A stretch of 64,000 nucleotides of DNA from Lepeophtheirus salmonis (GCF_016086655.4 NC_092584.1:9537907-9601906), one strand, 5' to 3'; counted from the stretch's first letter, positions 1 to 12,160 are shown. A program made the numbers and translations. Notes: a model not told the origin generated them from the letters alone.

Positions 1-59
1 TGGTACGAAGATTATACATTAAATAAAAACACATCTTTCACATTTAATCATTAAAATTT

Positions 60-699
60 ATTTTGTCGTCTTCAAAGTAATCTCAATTGGATGCAATACA
101 CATATGCCAACGTTTTTTCAATTCCACGAAACATTTTTATAAAAACTTTTTGCATGGCCTATATCTCCATTTAAGAATTTTGTTTTATGGATCCAATAGA
201 CTCAAAACGGCTCAACGGAGTAGCAATTTAAGTTTGGGGACCAAAAAAAGTCACACAGAGCTAAATCAGGTGAATATGGTGGTTAATCGATGGTACTTAT
301 TGGGTGTTTGGCTTTGAATTCGCTCACAATCGTGGCGCTGTGCGATGGTTTGTTATCATTGTGTAAAATCCATGAGTTGCTCTTCCTTAATTTTGATCGT
401 TTTAAACGGATTTTCTCAATGTGATAACTCCCTTAAACTAGTCTGACAATTTTTCAACACAATTTCCATAACTGCGTTGATGTTCGGTTTGTAGTAGGGG
501 ACGAAGTTTGTCCAGAGCGCGGCATGTCTTTGACGATCTCACGTCCCTCTTTTAACACTTTGTACCACTCATATACACGGGGTTTTGATCAAACTGATTT
601 ACCAAAAGCTTTTTCTAAATTTTTCAACTCGTCACAACAGTAAATTTCGTAATCAACACAAAATTTAAGGCAAACTCTTTGTTCAATAATCGTGTTCAT
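60..699 (-). pseudogene. Mariner (D,D34D) transposase, internally deleted
   Basis: On the minus strand a start near 699 opens the N-terminal DNA-binding part (NTIIEQRVCLKFCVDYEI, then YEWYKVLKEGREIVKDMPRS, the helix-turn-helix and linker of mariner transposases). Around 370-430 it jumps to the C-terminal catalytic part: WILHNDNKPSHSATIVSEF (second catalytic Asp) and PPYSPDLALCDFF (third Asp). 34 residues separate the two Asp, the canonical mariner spacing. The central domain with the first catalytic Asp is missing, and stops and frameshifts occur throughout. It cannot encode an active enzyme. The window edge may cut off the 3' terminal repeat; I did not identify the 5' one. Confidence 0.85.
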
Positions 700-899
700 T
701 GTAAAAAAAACAAAAAAAAACACTAGTGAGTAGACTGACTTATCCAGCTGTTGTAAGAAAATTAGTCTACAGATCGCGATCAAACTTTGCATCGTAATGA
801 AAAATATTACTGCCGACTTAGATTTTTTTTATCCCTTCAGCGCGGGTAATTTAAATTAACAATTTATAGTACTTTTTGACAGAATGTATATGGTCAGAG

Positions 900-3000
900 T
901 AAGAGACCATTTAATTTTTAGGGACCAAGGTAACACAAAACGCAAAACAAACATAACTTTGGAATAAATTGAGATGCATCGCTCAATTTGATTTTAGACG
1001 AAGGTTTTGCACTCTGTCGCTTACTTTTTTAAAAATCCCATTTGATTTAATTCTATTTCATTAAAAAAATTTACTTTTTTGCAAAAGTAACTAATCTAAT
1101 AAAGAAAATACAAAGGCAACATGTCTAAATATTTTTTATTAAAGCTGTAAATCATTCGATTATATTAGAGTACCACACTTTTGATTTGATAAACATTTAA
1201 CAAACTTTGAGTTGTTGTTATCGACTTATTGTAGCTCAAACTTTTTGTGGATAGTTTGACATAAAAACTCGATTTCCTAAATTAAAGGTACTCCGAATCT
1301 CACATCCTCCTCAACAATTGACATTCTGAATCGGAATGATGACAAAAAGTTTTTCTTTAATACACCCACAAAGGCAAGAATCGGAGGCTTTATCTAGAAA
1401 TATTATTACAATTCAGGATATTCACGATAGCTCGGTGTTAACTTACGGAAAATTTATCTTTTCACTTTAAAAAAAACAGAATTAAATCATTTGCCACCTG
1501 TACTGCATCCCTTGCTAATAAATTATTCGCCTCAAACAGAAGTGACAAGAATATGTCATTATTTATTGTCATTTATTTACTAGATTTACCATGTGTAATG
1601 ATAAACAGAATTTACCTCCCAATTTCAAAATTTATCAGGCTGCATTTTTAAATTGTTTAGTTCGATAATTCACGCTTTTGCGGCGAGTTACCCGGCTCTC
1701 AAAAGAGAGTTTTTACTAATGGATGTTTCAAAGACTACATCAGAAATTTGTCATCCCTTTAGTGTTAATTAAACTCCCTTCGAAAAGCCATAATGCTAAA
1801 GATCGAGTATTTGAACATGATATTTCAGCTGCAAATGCTAGATTGCAGAAAAATTAAGTAATGTAGAGGCTATTAGGATAGAAAATCTTAGAATTATAAT
1901 GATTGCGGCTTTAGCAAGATATTCATTCTTTTATCAAGTTTCCTTATATTAGTTTAACTTCATGGAGCCATGCCAGAGATATATAATCAAATATTATGGC
2001 TCTTGTTCAGATGAAAGTTCCTCGCAATTTTAGAAAGCTTAAAAATGAATCAATGTCATATATGCACAATTTATTTTCTATTCAATTTAAAAGCCGTGAA
2101 TTTGTAGTCATGAGCAATTTTATTGATCATTATATGTTTCAAATATAAGAACTGTTTTGTGGGATTACTTTTTTTTTCCACGTGCCCTAATTAAAAACTA
2201 AAATGTTTATTAATAAATTTAATGTATATAATCTTTCTAGAATGGATTAAGTTAAAGCAAATAAATAAATAAAAAATTGAAAAATTGTAGGTTGGATATA
2301 AAATATCGGTTTTCTCAAACAAAAAGCCCTCAAAGAACTCTCAAAATCAACAAATATACCTGTTAAAGATGATTAAGCAGCTTTTAAAAGTTTTGGAACC
2401 GATTTTGACTAAAAAAAAATACATCTTTTTTTTTTTTTTTTAACAAGCGTGGCTACTTTTGTAATGAAAAGGGAACCTACAACCTCGACAGTTCATATTT
2501 TGATGAAACTTATCCGAATATTAGTTTCCCTGAAGGTTCTCTCCTTAGTAATAATGATGTGTAATTGTAATTAAAAAGAGTATATCAAAAATTAAATTGA
2601 AAAAACACAAATTCCAAATATGATTTTAAAAAAATAGGAAGATTATCTATATGAAATTGCAAGAAAAAAGTTATATACTCATTTGAGAAGCAGGAATTTG
2701 ATGCTCTGATGGCATTTTGTTATCATTTAACTTCAAATAATTGAATATTCAATGATTTAATCCATTTTGTTTGTTTCTAAGAAAATTTACAACAGGTCTA
2801 AATCCCCTTACCCTTACAAATGAAGATGCTATCAGAAACTTTTTGGCAACATGTCTTAAAGTAGAACACATGATGATAATTTCTTTTTGAAGCCAGGAAT
2901 ACTTATATCCTTTCTGAACTAAAACTTATATAAGTTCTTAGGTACAGGGTAATCTGATCAGTTCTTCTTGTAACATGACAACTGTTTCTTCAATTTAATC
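900..3000. other. Gene-free AT-rich stretch
   Basis: No open frame of note and no family recognised. Two short stop-free runs on the + strand (about 2445-2565, reading RGYFCNEKGTYNLDSSYFDE, and about 2785-2890, reading LTNEDAIRNFLATCLKVEHM) are less AT-rich in composition than their surroundings and could be a decayed coding sequence, but I cannot assign them. Confidence 0.4.
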
Positions 3001-3027
3001 TAAGGGATGATCCATTGTGGCATCTCC

Positions 3028-3265
3028 CAGGGGCATCCACAGGGGGTAGGCTGGAGGGGCAGCATAATAATATTTGAATTTTTTTTTCCAAAATATATAA
3101 TGTTTAAAATTTTTTGTGAATAACTGTGGATACTAAAAAAAAATTTGAAAAAAATTTGATGTTTAAAATATTTTTTCATGAACAGCTGTGTGGATTTTGA
3201 CATTTTTACAAAAAAAAATCCATAAACTTACTCCTCCAAAATATAATCGCCTGCGGACGCTCCTG
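3028..3265 (+). mobile_element. MITE-like element with CAGGGGCATCC ends
   Basis: Terminal inverted repeats cAGGGGCATCCACAGG (3028) and, reversed, CAGGAGCGTCCGCAGG (3265) match at 13 of 16 positions. The five bases before the left end and after the right end are identical (TCTCC), a likely target-site duplication. The interior is the AT-rich minisatellite typical of this family (gtgaatarctgtggatttt units). No coding capacity. Family copies recur across the window; the CAGGGG terminus resembles hAT elements. Confidence 0.75.
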
Positions 3266-3579
3266 TCTCCATCATCAAAACTTCACCAAACCTTATTCTT
3301 AAATCTGCATGAAGGATATTTAAATTTTAGTCGTAGAGAAAAACGTCATCACCCCGGGCGTTTGTTAACGACAAGTTGAAAAATTCACATTTTCTGCTGC
3401 ATCAAATCAATTTGAACGATAAAGGCTGGCACATAGCACACCACAAATAAAACAGACATTCAATAATTGTATTAAAGGATATTAATATTTATGTATAAAT
3501 ATGCAGAATATTAATTTATTATTGGAATTTTGTAGACAAAATCTGTTTTTCTTGTAACTTCGTGACCTGCCTAAATACT

Positions 3580-3790
3580 AGTGTTGGATCTCCGTCTGGA
3601 CATCCTAGACTTGTCTAAGATCCACATATTTATTGTTGGAACGAACTAATTCGGTCAAGCAAAAATGCTCAGTCTGTATGGGCCTCATAGAAAATTCGGC
3701 CTTGATTTGTCCGAAGGATAAATTCGGTCTAGATCGGTCCAGAGGAAAAGTTGGGTTTAGATCGTTCCAAAGCAAAAAAAATGATATAGT
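3580..3790 (+). repeat. Dispersed repeat starting ACTAGTGTTG, copy 1
   Basis: Shares actagtgttg, atcctaga, gtctaagatc and gcgaactaattc/acgaactaattc, in order, with 47566-47650. A shorter match to the head occurs at 18492-18515 and a looser one at 28410. The copies indicate a transposed repeat of unknown class; no terminal repeats or coding capacity seen. The internal part has degenerate repeats of the form 'ttcggt..agatcggtcc'. Confidence 0.6.
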
Positions 3791-3824
3791 CTGGTTTTCT
3801 GTGCTAGGTTTTTGGATTTTTTTT

Positions 3825-4369
3825 TTTTTAAATGCACAAATTAAAATTTTTCCGAAAAAAATTTAAAAATTTCAATTTTAAATATTAATTTAAAAAAAAA
3901 ATAATCCTCAGTTATTCACAAAAAATTATATTTTTTGGAATTTTTTTTCGAAAACCCAAAACTATTCACAAAAAAATAAAATTTTGAAAAAAGTTTTAAA
4001 AATTAAATTGTAAATATTTAATTTTTTGGAAAAAAACTTCAAAAATTTATACCTATTTACAAAAAACCTTTTACAAAAAATTCAAAAATCTACAGTTTAT
4101 TTTACAAAAAATTCCAAAAATCTACAGTTTATAACAAAAAGTTTAATTTTTAGTAAAAATTTTTCATAATTAAATGTCAAATATAAAATTAGATATTCAC
4201 AAAAATTTTAATTTTTTGGAAAAAAATTTGGAAAATTAAATTAAATTTATATTATCAAATTGAAAAAAAAAAATTAAATATTAATTTTTCTTGTAAAAGA
4301 GCAAACATCCTTAATTTTTTTTTTTGGGGGGGGATAAGCCCCTCTGGCCACCCCCTTCCGACGCCCCTG
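3825..4369 (-). mobile_element. MITE-like element, reverse orientation, one end recognisable
   Basis: The family terminus appears at the right as gacgcccctg ending at 4369, preceded by the usual G/C-rich subterminal block (cccctctggccacccc) and by about 450 bp of the AT-rich internal minisatellite in reverse (actattcacaaaaaattaaa-type units). No left terminus was found; the left part seems lost or merged into the repeat at 3580-3790. Confidence 0.6.
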
Positions 4370-4508
4370 GAGGTAGCATCCCAAAGATTTCATTATCAGG
4401 GATTCGACTATGAGGAGGTATGTAAAGGATTAGGGGAGGACCTCTTATGTACCACAGCAACGACAACGGCTTTCCACTACAGCCCAAGGGATCAGGAGAG
4501 GCCAAAAA

Positions 4509-4745
4509 TTGTTTACTTGGTTAAAGTTGGCCTCCCTCTTCCCCGAGTCTTCCCCCTTCGACTATGAAATTTGGAAGGTAGTTGAAAAAAGAGTCTGCAC
4601 TTCCCCTCATGGAAATTTGGATAACCTCAAAGCCCTTTGTCAATCAGCAGTGGGCGGCCATGTCCGAGGCATTCATCAAGAAGTGGTAAGGTACCTTTAA
4701 CCCCAGGTTGGAGGGCATAATAGCAACCACAGGAAATCATTCTGT
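4509..4745 (+). pseudogene. maT/Tc1-like transposase, C-terminal fragment
   Basis: A + strand frame reads ESSPFDYEIWKVVEKRVCTS followed by PHGNLDNLKALCQSAVGGHV. This is the end of a D,D37D-type transposase (family pattern SPDLNPLDYxIWxxLExxVCxxxHxNLxxLKxxI); DYEIW contains the third catalytic Asp. The frame breaks at 4700, but the next bases (ggagggcataatagcaaccacagg) still resemble the family's last residues. Nothing of the N-terminal part is seen nearby. Confidence 0.75.
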
Positions 4746-4749
4746 AAAA

Positions 4750-6170
4750 TAGAAATATATATTAAGGAAGTTTAACCTTTTTGTTCCTTATCAAAAAGTC
4801 TGCGATTTTACATCGCACACTGCATATAATTAATTTTTATTCAAGGGTACTTAGACTCAAATGAGAATCATCACATGGAAAAGATAAAGCGTGGCCAATT
4901 AAAAGAATATGATTTTTATAAGCATTCAAAAGAGACAGTGGCATGAAAGTATGAAAAAATAAAGATAAGGATTTACCTCAGCGGTCTATTGTTCTTTCAT
5001 CCACTCTTCAGAATTCTATAACAATTAATCACTTATTGAGATAATGTTCAAAGTATATCATATCAAGTCAGATTGCATTTTTTCTAATCAAACAAAACAA
5101 ACGACTTTTTCTCGCATCGTTCATATTGTTGATTATGAAGAACTTGGCCGGATGAGTTAACTAGAAATACTGGCTATATTATTGTTAAAAAGGTACATGG
5201 TATAGCTAAAAGATAATATATAACTTAGTTATTTCTTTATTTTATACAGAATCTATAATTGTTGACCATTTTAATTTAGTCTCAAAGCTGGTCAAGTTTT
5301 CCCCAAGTAAATTCAATATTGATATATTTTTAACAGCAACTAGAATGACACTCGGTAGAGTGCTAAACCTTCCCCAAAATCAAATTGAAGGTTGTATCTT
5401 AATTTCTTTCAAAGTTGATTTTGCACTTTTGATTTTACGATTTGTGCTGCTTGAACTCTTAAAATTTAATTGCCTCTTACTGGAAACATATGTAATCTTT
5501 GTACCAATTTTGGATCCGTAAATTTTGGCGTAATCCTGGTGACAAACAAAGAAAAAAAACTAATAAACAAACAAAAAGAGGGACACGCAAAACCTCCCTT
5601 CAACTTTTTGGGCGGGAAGTAACAAAGGAAATGAGAAAGTTTAATTACCTACTTTAAGAGCTGAATGGCATTTCTACTCTTTTCCCTATGATCTTTTTAG
5701 ATAACTAATTATATAATTAACAGAAATTAAGATCATCCATGACTTCAAAAGGGATCAATTTACCGTGAGGCGACTTTTGGGAGAAAACTTTTTTGTCGAA
5801 TGACATTTTCACAAACAGACATTTCCCCCAACAAACAATAAATCATAAATAAACACGAAAGGGATTCAAATGAAAAAAGTGCTAATCCTTTCTCCGTTAT
5901 CAATTAACTATTATTCGACATGATGGACTATGGGAAAGCTATTCATTGATTGTCAAAGAATCATATTATTTAAAGCTCTACAACGTTAAAGATTCGAGCC
6001 ACATACTACTATGTTCAATGTCCAAAATGTTGTTCGGCCATAAGTCCGCTCACAGTTAATTGATTCCTTCTTAAGTCATTCCGGGAGTTTTTCTTTAAAT
6101 GAATTAGTCAAGTATATAATTAAGTAGAAATATAATGTGCTATAGCATTAATATTAAAACATGTATTGTA
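4750..6170. other. Gene-free stretch
   Basis: Unremarkable AT-rich sequence; no open frame, terminal repeat or recognisable family seen. Confidence 0.4.
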
Positions 6171-6176
6171 ATCCGT

Positions 6177-6605
6177 ATGTTGGGGATGTTTTCGGGTACC
6201 GCCGGATCCCAAAAAGGGATTCACCCACAGTCGATACATGAGTAACTACTTAGAGCTCCCACAATCCCCAATTGTACCCAAATGTTAGGAGTGTTTTAGC
6301 CTACCGCTTGGTCCCAATACAGAATGCAACAAACTACCGATACTTAAAATCATTGCATCCTGATTCGGGACTCGGTGGTAACCGAAAACATCGATAACAT
6401 TTAGGGTACATTGGGGAGGGGAACTATGAGTACTTTCTTCAAGTATCGACGGTGGGCTGCATCCCATTTTGGAAGCCCACAGTACACGAAAACATCCCCA
6501 ACTTTCGGGGTACCCTTGAGGGGGGTTTGATGGGGTCTTAGTTGTTACTTAAGTTTCGGCAGTATCCGAAAACACCGCCAACATTCGTGGTAAAAAATGA
6601 AAATT
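6177..6605. repeat. Array of ~104-bp repeats that reverses orientation
   Basis: Five related modules mark an unusually G/C-rich island. Two are in one orientation, with tgttggggatgttttcgg at 6179 and tgttaggagtgttttagcc at 6284, about 104 bp apart. Three are in the other, with accgaaaacatcgataac at 6381, acgaaaacatccccaac at 6486 and ccgaaaacaccgccaac at 6566. Unit 1 and unit 2 can also be followed over cgatac and the following bases. The orientation flips near 6345, so the two arms could pair as an imperfect cruciform or hairpin. No coding sequence recognised. Confidence 0.75.
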
Positions 6606-6758
6606 CCTATTGTCTATGCCCTGTTTCTCATAAATTTATATGAAATGGTTTTGTCGAAATTGTTGTTATACAAATTCTCCTTATACGAAAATGTTTTAAA
6701 TGACCTTAAACAAATATGTTTTATATAAAGTTACAGTACACCAATGAAAAACATGTGA

Positions 6759-7473
6759 ATTAGTGATGGGATGATTAAAAAAAAAAAATTCTGATGCCGA
6801 TTCCGATTATTTAATATTTTAAACAATAGTTGAAAAATAATATTTAGTAATCAGAGGGGCCCAAAGCATTATTTTTTTGGGGCGGCCCTAGTATTTGGAT
6901 TTTTTTTTTTTTTCGAAAAAAAGTTCTTATACTAAATTTTTTTGGAAAATAAAATTCAAATATACAATGTGGTATTTCAATTTTTTCAAAAATCCACAAT
7001 TATTACAAAAAAATTATATAGTTTCGAAAAAAATTAAAAAACCCTTTGCGATTCTCAAAAAAAATTCTAAAATCTACAACTATTCAGAAATTTTTTCCCA
7101 AATACACAGTTATATACAAAAAATAGTTTTCAAAAGTTAAATTTTTAATATAACATATATAAAAAAAAAAAATTCAAATATAAAATTATTAGGAGAAAAA
7201 TATTAAAAATACATATTTATTTGCTAGTAATTAAATTGTTTGGAAAAAATATTTCAAAAATACATATGTATTTGATGGGAATTATATTTTTTGGAAAAAA
7301 AAATTATATTTGAAATATTAAATTTTTTGGAAGAAAAAGTATTTTTTTTAATTTTCTACCAATCAGCCAAAATTCCTTAATTATTATTATCACTTTTTTG
7401 TATAACTTAGAAAAGTTATAAATAGTTGAATTCACTCGATTCTCCGATTCTGATTAATCGTCCCATCACTAAT
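6759..7473. mobile_element. Inverted-repeat element ATTAGTGATGGGA, with a nested MITE
   Basis: Ends are ATTAGTGATGGGATGATTA (6759) and its inverted match TAATCGTCCCATCACTAAT (to 7473), 18 of 19 positions identical. The flanking bases gtga occur on both sides (6755-6758 and 7474-7477), a possible 4-bp target duplication. Subterminal 'gattccgatt'-type motifs are also mirrored. The interior (6851-7372) is a copy of the AT-rich MITE, apparently inserted. A related but diverged element lies at 63104-63480. Confidence 0.65.
6851..7372 (-). mobile_element. AT-rich MITE-like copy nested in the 6759-7473 element
   Basis: Begins with cagaggggcccaaagcatta, resembling the family end also seen at 20705 (CAGGGGCGTCCGCAGCATTG). 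It ends in tagaa/ccaatcagccaaaattcctt, the reverse of the 'aaggaattttt...actagaaaatg' block that follows the left end in other copies. Internal sequence is the usual minisatellite. Confidence 0.5.
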
Positions 7474-7691
7474 GTGAACCCCCTCTTGAGTGGCTCTAAT
7501 AAATTTTGTTATCAATATTTATTTTTATCATGTATCTTTTTCAATTGAAAATAATAGTTATCATTTGTTTGAAAAGAGATTTATAACCCGAGTAAATTGT
7601 CCAAATATTATCTTAACTTACTTAATTACTTACACATAGACGTTGAAGTATCTATTAAAATCAGGTAAAGTAAATAATATAACTTATAAGT

Positions 7692-8430
7692 CAGGGGCGT
7701 CGGCGGGGGTTGTAGCCCTCACACAATGGAATTTTCGTGTTAACTAGAAAATATCATATTTGATTTTTTCTTTCAAAAAATTCAAATTTAGGATATAATA
7801 TTTGAAATTTTGTATATAAACATTTCATTTTTTGTGAAAAAGCTATTCACTTTTTAATTTTGTTTGTAAAAAGCTGTGGATTTTGAAATTTTTTCCTAAA
7901 AAATTTAATTTTTCGTGAAAAATTGTGGATTTTTGAATTAAAAAAAAAAAAAAATCATTGAAGAACTGTAAATTTTTGTAATTTTTTTCAAAAATTTAAT
8001 ATTTGAAATTTTTTCAAAAAATATAATTTATTCTGTAAAGCTGTGGTTTTTGGAATTTTTTACCAAAAGCTTTAATTTTTGTGAATAGCTGTAGATTTTT
8101 AATTTAAAAAAATATATAGTCAAAAATTTAATTTTTTAATTGTTTTTCTAATAATTTAATATTTGAAATTTTTACAAAAATATAATTTATAGTGTAAAGC
8201 TGTGATTTTTGGATTTTTTTTTTGAAAAACATATTTTTTTGTGAATAACTGTAGATTTTTAATTAAAAAAAAATAAAATTGGTATTAAAAATTTAATTTT
8301 TTTTTACCCAATAATTAATTTTTAACGATTTTATTGAAATTTTTAAAAACTTTCAAAAAAAATCAAAAATTAAGCCCCCCAAAAAAAAAAAAAAAAAAAA
8401 GTATATATATATATAACCCTGTAGATGCTG
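7692..8430 (+). mobile_element. MITE-like element with internal minisatellite
   Basis: Left end CAGGGGCGTCGGCGGGGG at 7692; right end ccctgtagatgctg to 8430, which in reverse reads CAGCATCTACAGGG and fits the family terminus with three G deleted. The flanking octamers ttataagt and ttataatt match at 7 of 8 positions. The interior contains about a dozen degenerate units of 'tgtgaatagctgtggatttttgaaatttttt', ending in a poly-A tract and an AT dinucleotide run (8378-8416). Confidence 0.7.
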
Positions 8431-9005
8431 TTATAATTGTTGTATTCATGTAAAAGATTTCGTATTTTTAAGTTTTATATGGAATTGAGTTCAGGTTAGT
8501 AGAAGTACCAATTTTCGTCTGGGTTATTTCGTCTGTATAATGGAATATCAACTCTTCCTTTAACCCTTGTTTTGTGTAGTAGCATATTAATCACTCCAAA
8601 ATTAATAAATGGCTTCTTATTCTTAGAATCTACGTTTTATCACCAATACTTTTCTGTATGTCCCTTATAACATAAATCAAAAAGCTTTTTATTCGTAGAA
8701 TCGACGTTTTATCACCAATACTTTTCTGTTTGCCTCTTAAAACACTTAATTATATTATATGCAATTATTTATTTATGTTGATAATGCCTTGTGTAAGATT
8801 CATTTGAAAATTTTGCATAATCGAGGTTCAGTGAAATTATGTTACTGTTTCTTTAAAAAAAAAAAATCTTTTATAATTTATTGAATTGTTCTTTTTCAAA
8901 GTGAACACTGAAGGTACAGCGGTTGCAACTTATAATTATACATTTATTTGGATATAATACACGCAACCTCATCAAAAAACTGTCTGGCGCTAATTTGGTT
9001 CCCTA
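8431..9005. other. Gene-free stretch with a short local duplication
   Basis: Two near-identical segments, 'ttattcttagaatctacgttttatcacc' type at 8618 and 8691 (about 73 bp apart), each followed by aatacttttctgt. No coding sequence seen. Confidence 0.5.
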
Positions 9006-9007
9006 AA

Positions 9008-9540
9008 TTCTTGGGGCGTCCACAGGGGGCTGGAGAGAATTTCTTATTTTTACTATAAAATGTAATAATTAGATTATTTAAAAAAAAAAATTATATTGAT
9101 AATTTAATATTAAAGTTTTTTTTTCAAAATTTTTGTTTTTCTGAACAGTTCCAGATTTTTTTCAAAATAGCTATGGATTTTTGAAATTTTTTTCAGAATA
9201 ATTTAACTTTTTGTTAATAGCTATACATTTTTTAAATATTTCCTCCGAACAAATTTATATCAAAAAATATTATATTTGAAATTTAATTTTAGACATTTTT
9301 TCAAAACAAAAAAACTCACTTTATCCAAACAACTATAGATTTTTGAAATTTTCTTCCAAAAAATGTATGTTTTTGTCGATAGCTGTTGATTTTTGATATT
9401 TTTCTTAAAATTTGATATTTGAAATCACATTCAATTTATAATTTTTTTTTACAGCGAATTAAATTTTCTCCTTGATAAACTGTGGATTTTTGAAAATTTT
9501 ATATTTGAAGTTTAAGACTTGAAATTTTGTTTAGAAATAA
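9008..9540 (+). mobile_element. MITE-like copy, left end only
   Basis: Family left end as ttggggcgtccacagggg with the following ctggag block and ttacta..aaaatgtaat, then about 450 bp of the internal minisatellite. No right terminus recognised before the unrelated sequence at 9541. Confidence 0.55.
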
Positions 9541-9659
9541 CAAGCTGGGCTCCGCCAGCAAGGTCATGTTGACAGAATCATTGTGATTGCCGTGCCCATC
9601 TAAATAGTTTTTAAATAATGCCAATTTTTTTTAGACCGATTTGTACAAATTTTCACTTC

Positions 9660-10900
9660 TTTTTATTTTGAGGCCATTATAATATAAATAGCTTCATAGA
9701 GTGGCTTTCTCACAGGCAACACTATGTAGTAATATATTGATTTTTTTGCAAGTTGTACTATTAAGCTGTCCCATCAACTCAGAATTTTAAGAATTTCAGG
9801 AATTTTGGCTTATTACTTTAAAATTTAATTATTTAATTTTTTTGGGAAAAATCTAACTTTTAAAATTTTATATTTTAATTTTTACCAAAAAAATTAATTT
9901 TTGTGAATAACTGCAGATTTGAAAAAAAAAAATGAAATCCAAAAATAAGTAATATTTAAAACTTTTTGAGGGTAACCCTTATTTTTTTCAAAAAAAAAAA
10001 ATCAAAAACTCCATAGCTTATCTTTAAAAAATTAGTTCTTATTAAAACAAGAATATATATATATATATTATATTTCGAGACCATTATAAGATGTTAAGCT
10101 TCATAGAGTGGCTTTCTCATAGCCAACCTATGTAGTAATAGGTTTATTTTTGTGCAACGTGTACTATTAGGCTGTTACGAGCACTTGAAATTTTAGAGTT
10201 TAAGGAATTTTTGTTTTTTACTATCATATTTAATATTAGAATTTTTTTTATATGCTGTGGATCTTTGAAATTTTTTTCCAAAAAATTAAATTTTGTAAGA
10301 AAAGTCTTCAATGTTTGAAATTTTTATGAAAACAATTGTATAATTGAACTTTTTCTACAAAAATTTGTCTTTGTGAATAACTGATCTTTGAAATTTTTTT
10401 CCAAAAATTAAATTTTGTAAGTAAAATTATCAATAATTGAATTTTGTATGAAAAACAATTTGTAATTGAATTTTTTTGTGAATAACTGGGGATTTTTGAA
10501 GTTTTTTTTTCTTCAAAAAATGCAATATTTAAAATTTTTTGAGGGTAACAATGATTTTTTTCAGAAAAATTCCAAAGACCCACCCAAAATTTAAAAAAAT
10601 ATATTTATTCAATTTCGAAACCATTCTAACATCTTAAGCTTCATAGAGTGGCTTTCTCACTAGCAATGTACTATGTACTGGTAAGTTTATTTTTGTGCAA
10701 CGTGTACTATTAGACTGCTCCGACTACTCAGATTTTTTTTTTTTTACTATAAAATTTAACATTTGAATTTATTGAAAAGCCGTGGATCTTTGAAATTTTT
10801 TTCCAAAAAAATTTATAATAGGATTTTTTGTGAATAAATGCAGTTATTTGAAATTTTTTTCCAAAAAAATAAATATTTAAATTGTCAGTGTTTTGTATTA
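9660..10900 (+). repeat. Composite tandem repeat, three units
   Basis: The segment 'cttcatagagtggctttctca' followed by a 'gcaa.gtgtactatta..ctg' block and then AT-rich minisatellite starts at about 9691, 10100 and 10640, so units are about 407 and 540 bp. Units 2 and 3 also share 'gaaaccatt.taa.at.ttaag' before it. The internal parts are the same AT-rich repeats found in the MITE family, suggesting a MITE was captured in the unit before it was duplicated. Confidence 0.65.
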
Positions 10901-11815
10901 TTAGAATGTTTCGATTTTTTTAATATTATAATTCCAGTTAATGTAAAAAAAAAAAAATATATCTCTCCCGAAATAATTCTTAGAATTTTTTTTAGTAAAG
11001 TCAAGTTTTTAAAAAGTTCGAGTAACTTTAATATCCAATATTAAACCTTATACGAGGACAAATTTAGTTCATAATGTGTTACTGTATAAATTAGGGGTCC
11101 CGGTACTTTCACTTTAAAGTATTTTGCATCAGAACATTTTGCTAACAACTATTTTGCTATAGGAAAATTCTCCAAAAACAATTTTAGTAAGTTTCTAATG
11201 GTTTTTGGTAGAAATGGATGTTTCCTTTAAATTTTTGTACATTACTATAAAAGCACTAAATGATTGTTTTCTTTTTGAGTAATGATGGAATTATGTTCGT
11301 GCTCGTATTATAAATTTTTTTTTTGGTAAATCCATGAGAATTTTCCAATATCAAAAATCCATCATTTCAAATGATAACTATTAACGAAGTAGTGCTTAGC
11401 ATTTTTTCCATTCGATTTCATTGTACTGGTTTATTGTTATTTATTTTATTATACTAAATTTTATTGCATTTTTTGTCCCTGGTTCGTGCTCATTAAATAG
11501 TAAGATTTCGATAGTCATGATAAATATAAATTTGAGTGATAATTTTTAAGTTAATCGTACAGAAAAAAATTATTTTAATGCGTTTTATATTAGTATACAT
11601 GACATATTTTGATTTTCAAATTCAAAAGGAACATCAATTTCCACAAAAAAAAAAAAAAAAACAAACAATACCAACGTTTAAACCTTATTTATTTATAATG
11701 AGATGCGAAAGAACATTTTTATCGTCAGTATAAACAAAACTGTTTGGTTTAAAAATTTACAATTTTATCAACTGATTCAGGAAAATAAACTTATATATAT
11801 ATACATATATCTTTG
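10901..11815. other. Gene-free AT-rich stretch
   Basis: Only homopolymer and AT runs (poly-A at about 11645-11661, TA repeats at 11794-11810). A 65-residue frame over the poly-A (11536-11733) has low-complexity composition and no family signature. Confidence 0.4.
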
Positions 11816-11819
11816 CAAA

Positions 11820-12160
11820 CCACTGAGGCTTCCTTCCATATAAAGTAATGATAGCCTCTATAGGGTCCCTAATGCTGATATAGGCATTTTTCTTCAGAGT
11901 AGATGGACCAAACCTTAGAAATGGTGGACTTCAAGTCATCCAAATTTGGGCGGGGTTTGCATTTGTGAGGCCTTCAATGTCGGCCACTTAAATTAATGCC
12001 ATGTTCTATAAAAATTAGTTAAAATTTTTTATAGCAGAAGTCTACTTTCTGGAGCTCTGGACGTCCATTTGTTAATGTTCTTGGCATGCTGGATATTGTA
12101 AATGGTCCGCATATTGACTGCAACTATGACAGTAATATTTTCTTAGGCTATTTTGTGTCC
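11820..12160 (-). pseudogene. maT-like transposase remnant upstream of the aquaporin
   Basis: Minus-strand reading gives PNLDDLKSTISKVWSIYSEE, then NAYISIRD and PIEAIITLYGRKP (about 11990-11840). This is the C-terminal pattern of D,D37D transposases (HPNLDxLKxxI...MSEEFI...RxEAII). Upstream on the same strand, TIYNIQHAKN at about 12100 resembles the HTH TIYNxKK of the N-terminus. The catalytic core between them is deleted. It lies about 260 bp before the aquaporin start, in the opposite orientation. Confidence 0.6.

Noticed and set aside
6285..6467. Small minus-strand open frame in the G/C-richer island
   Set aside because: It is created by the repeat array; the frame is not conserved between modules.
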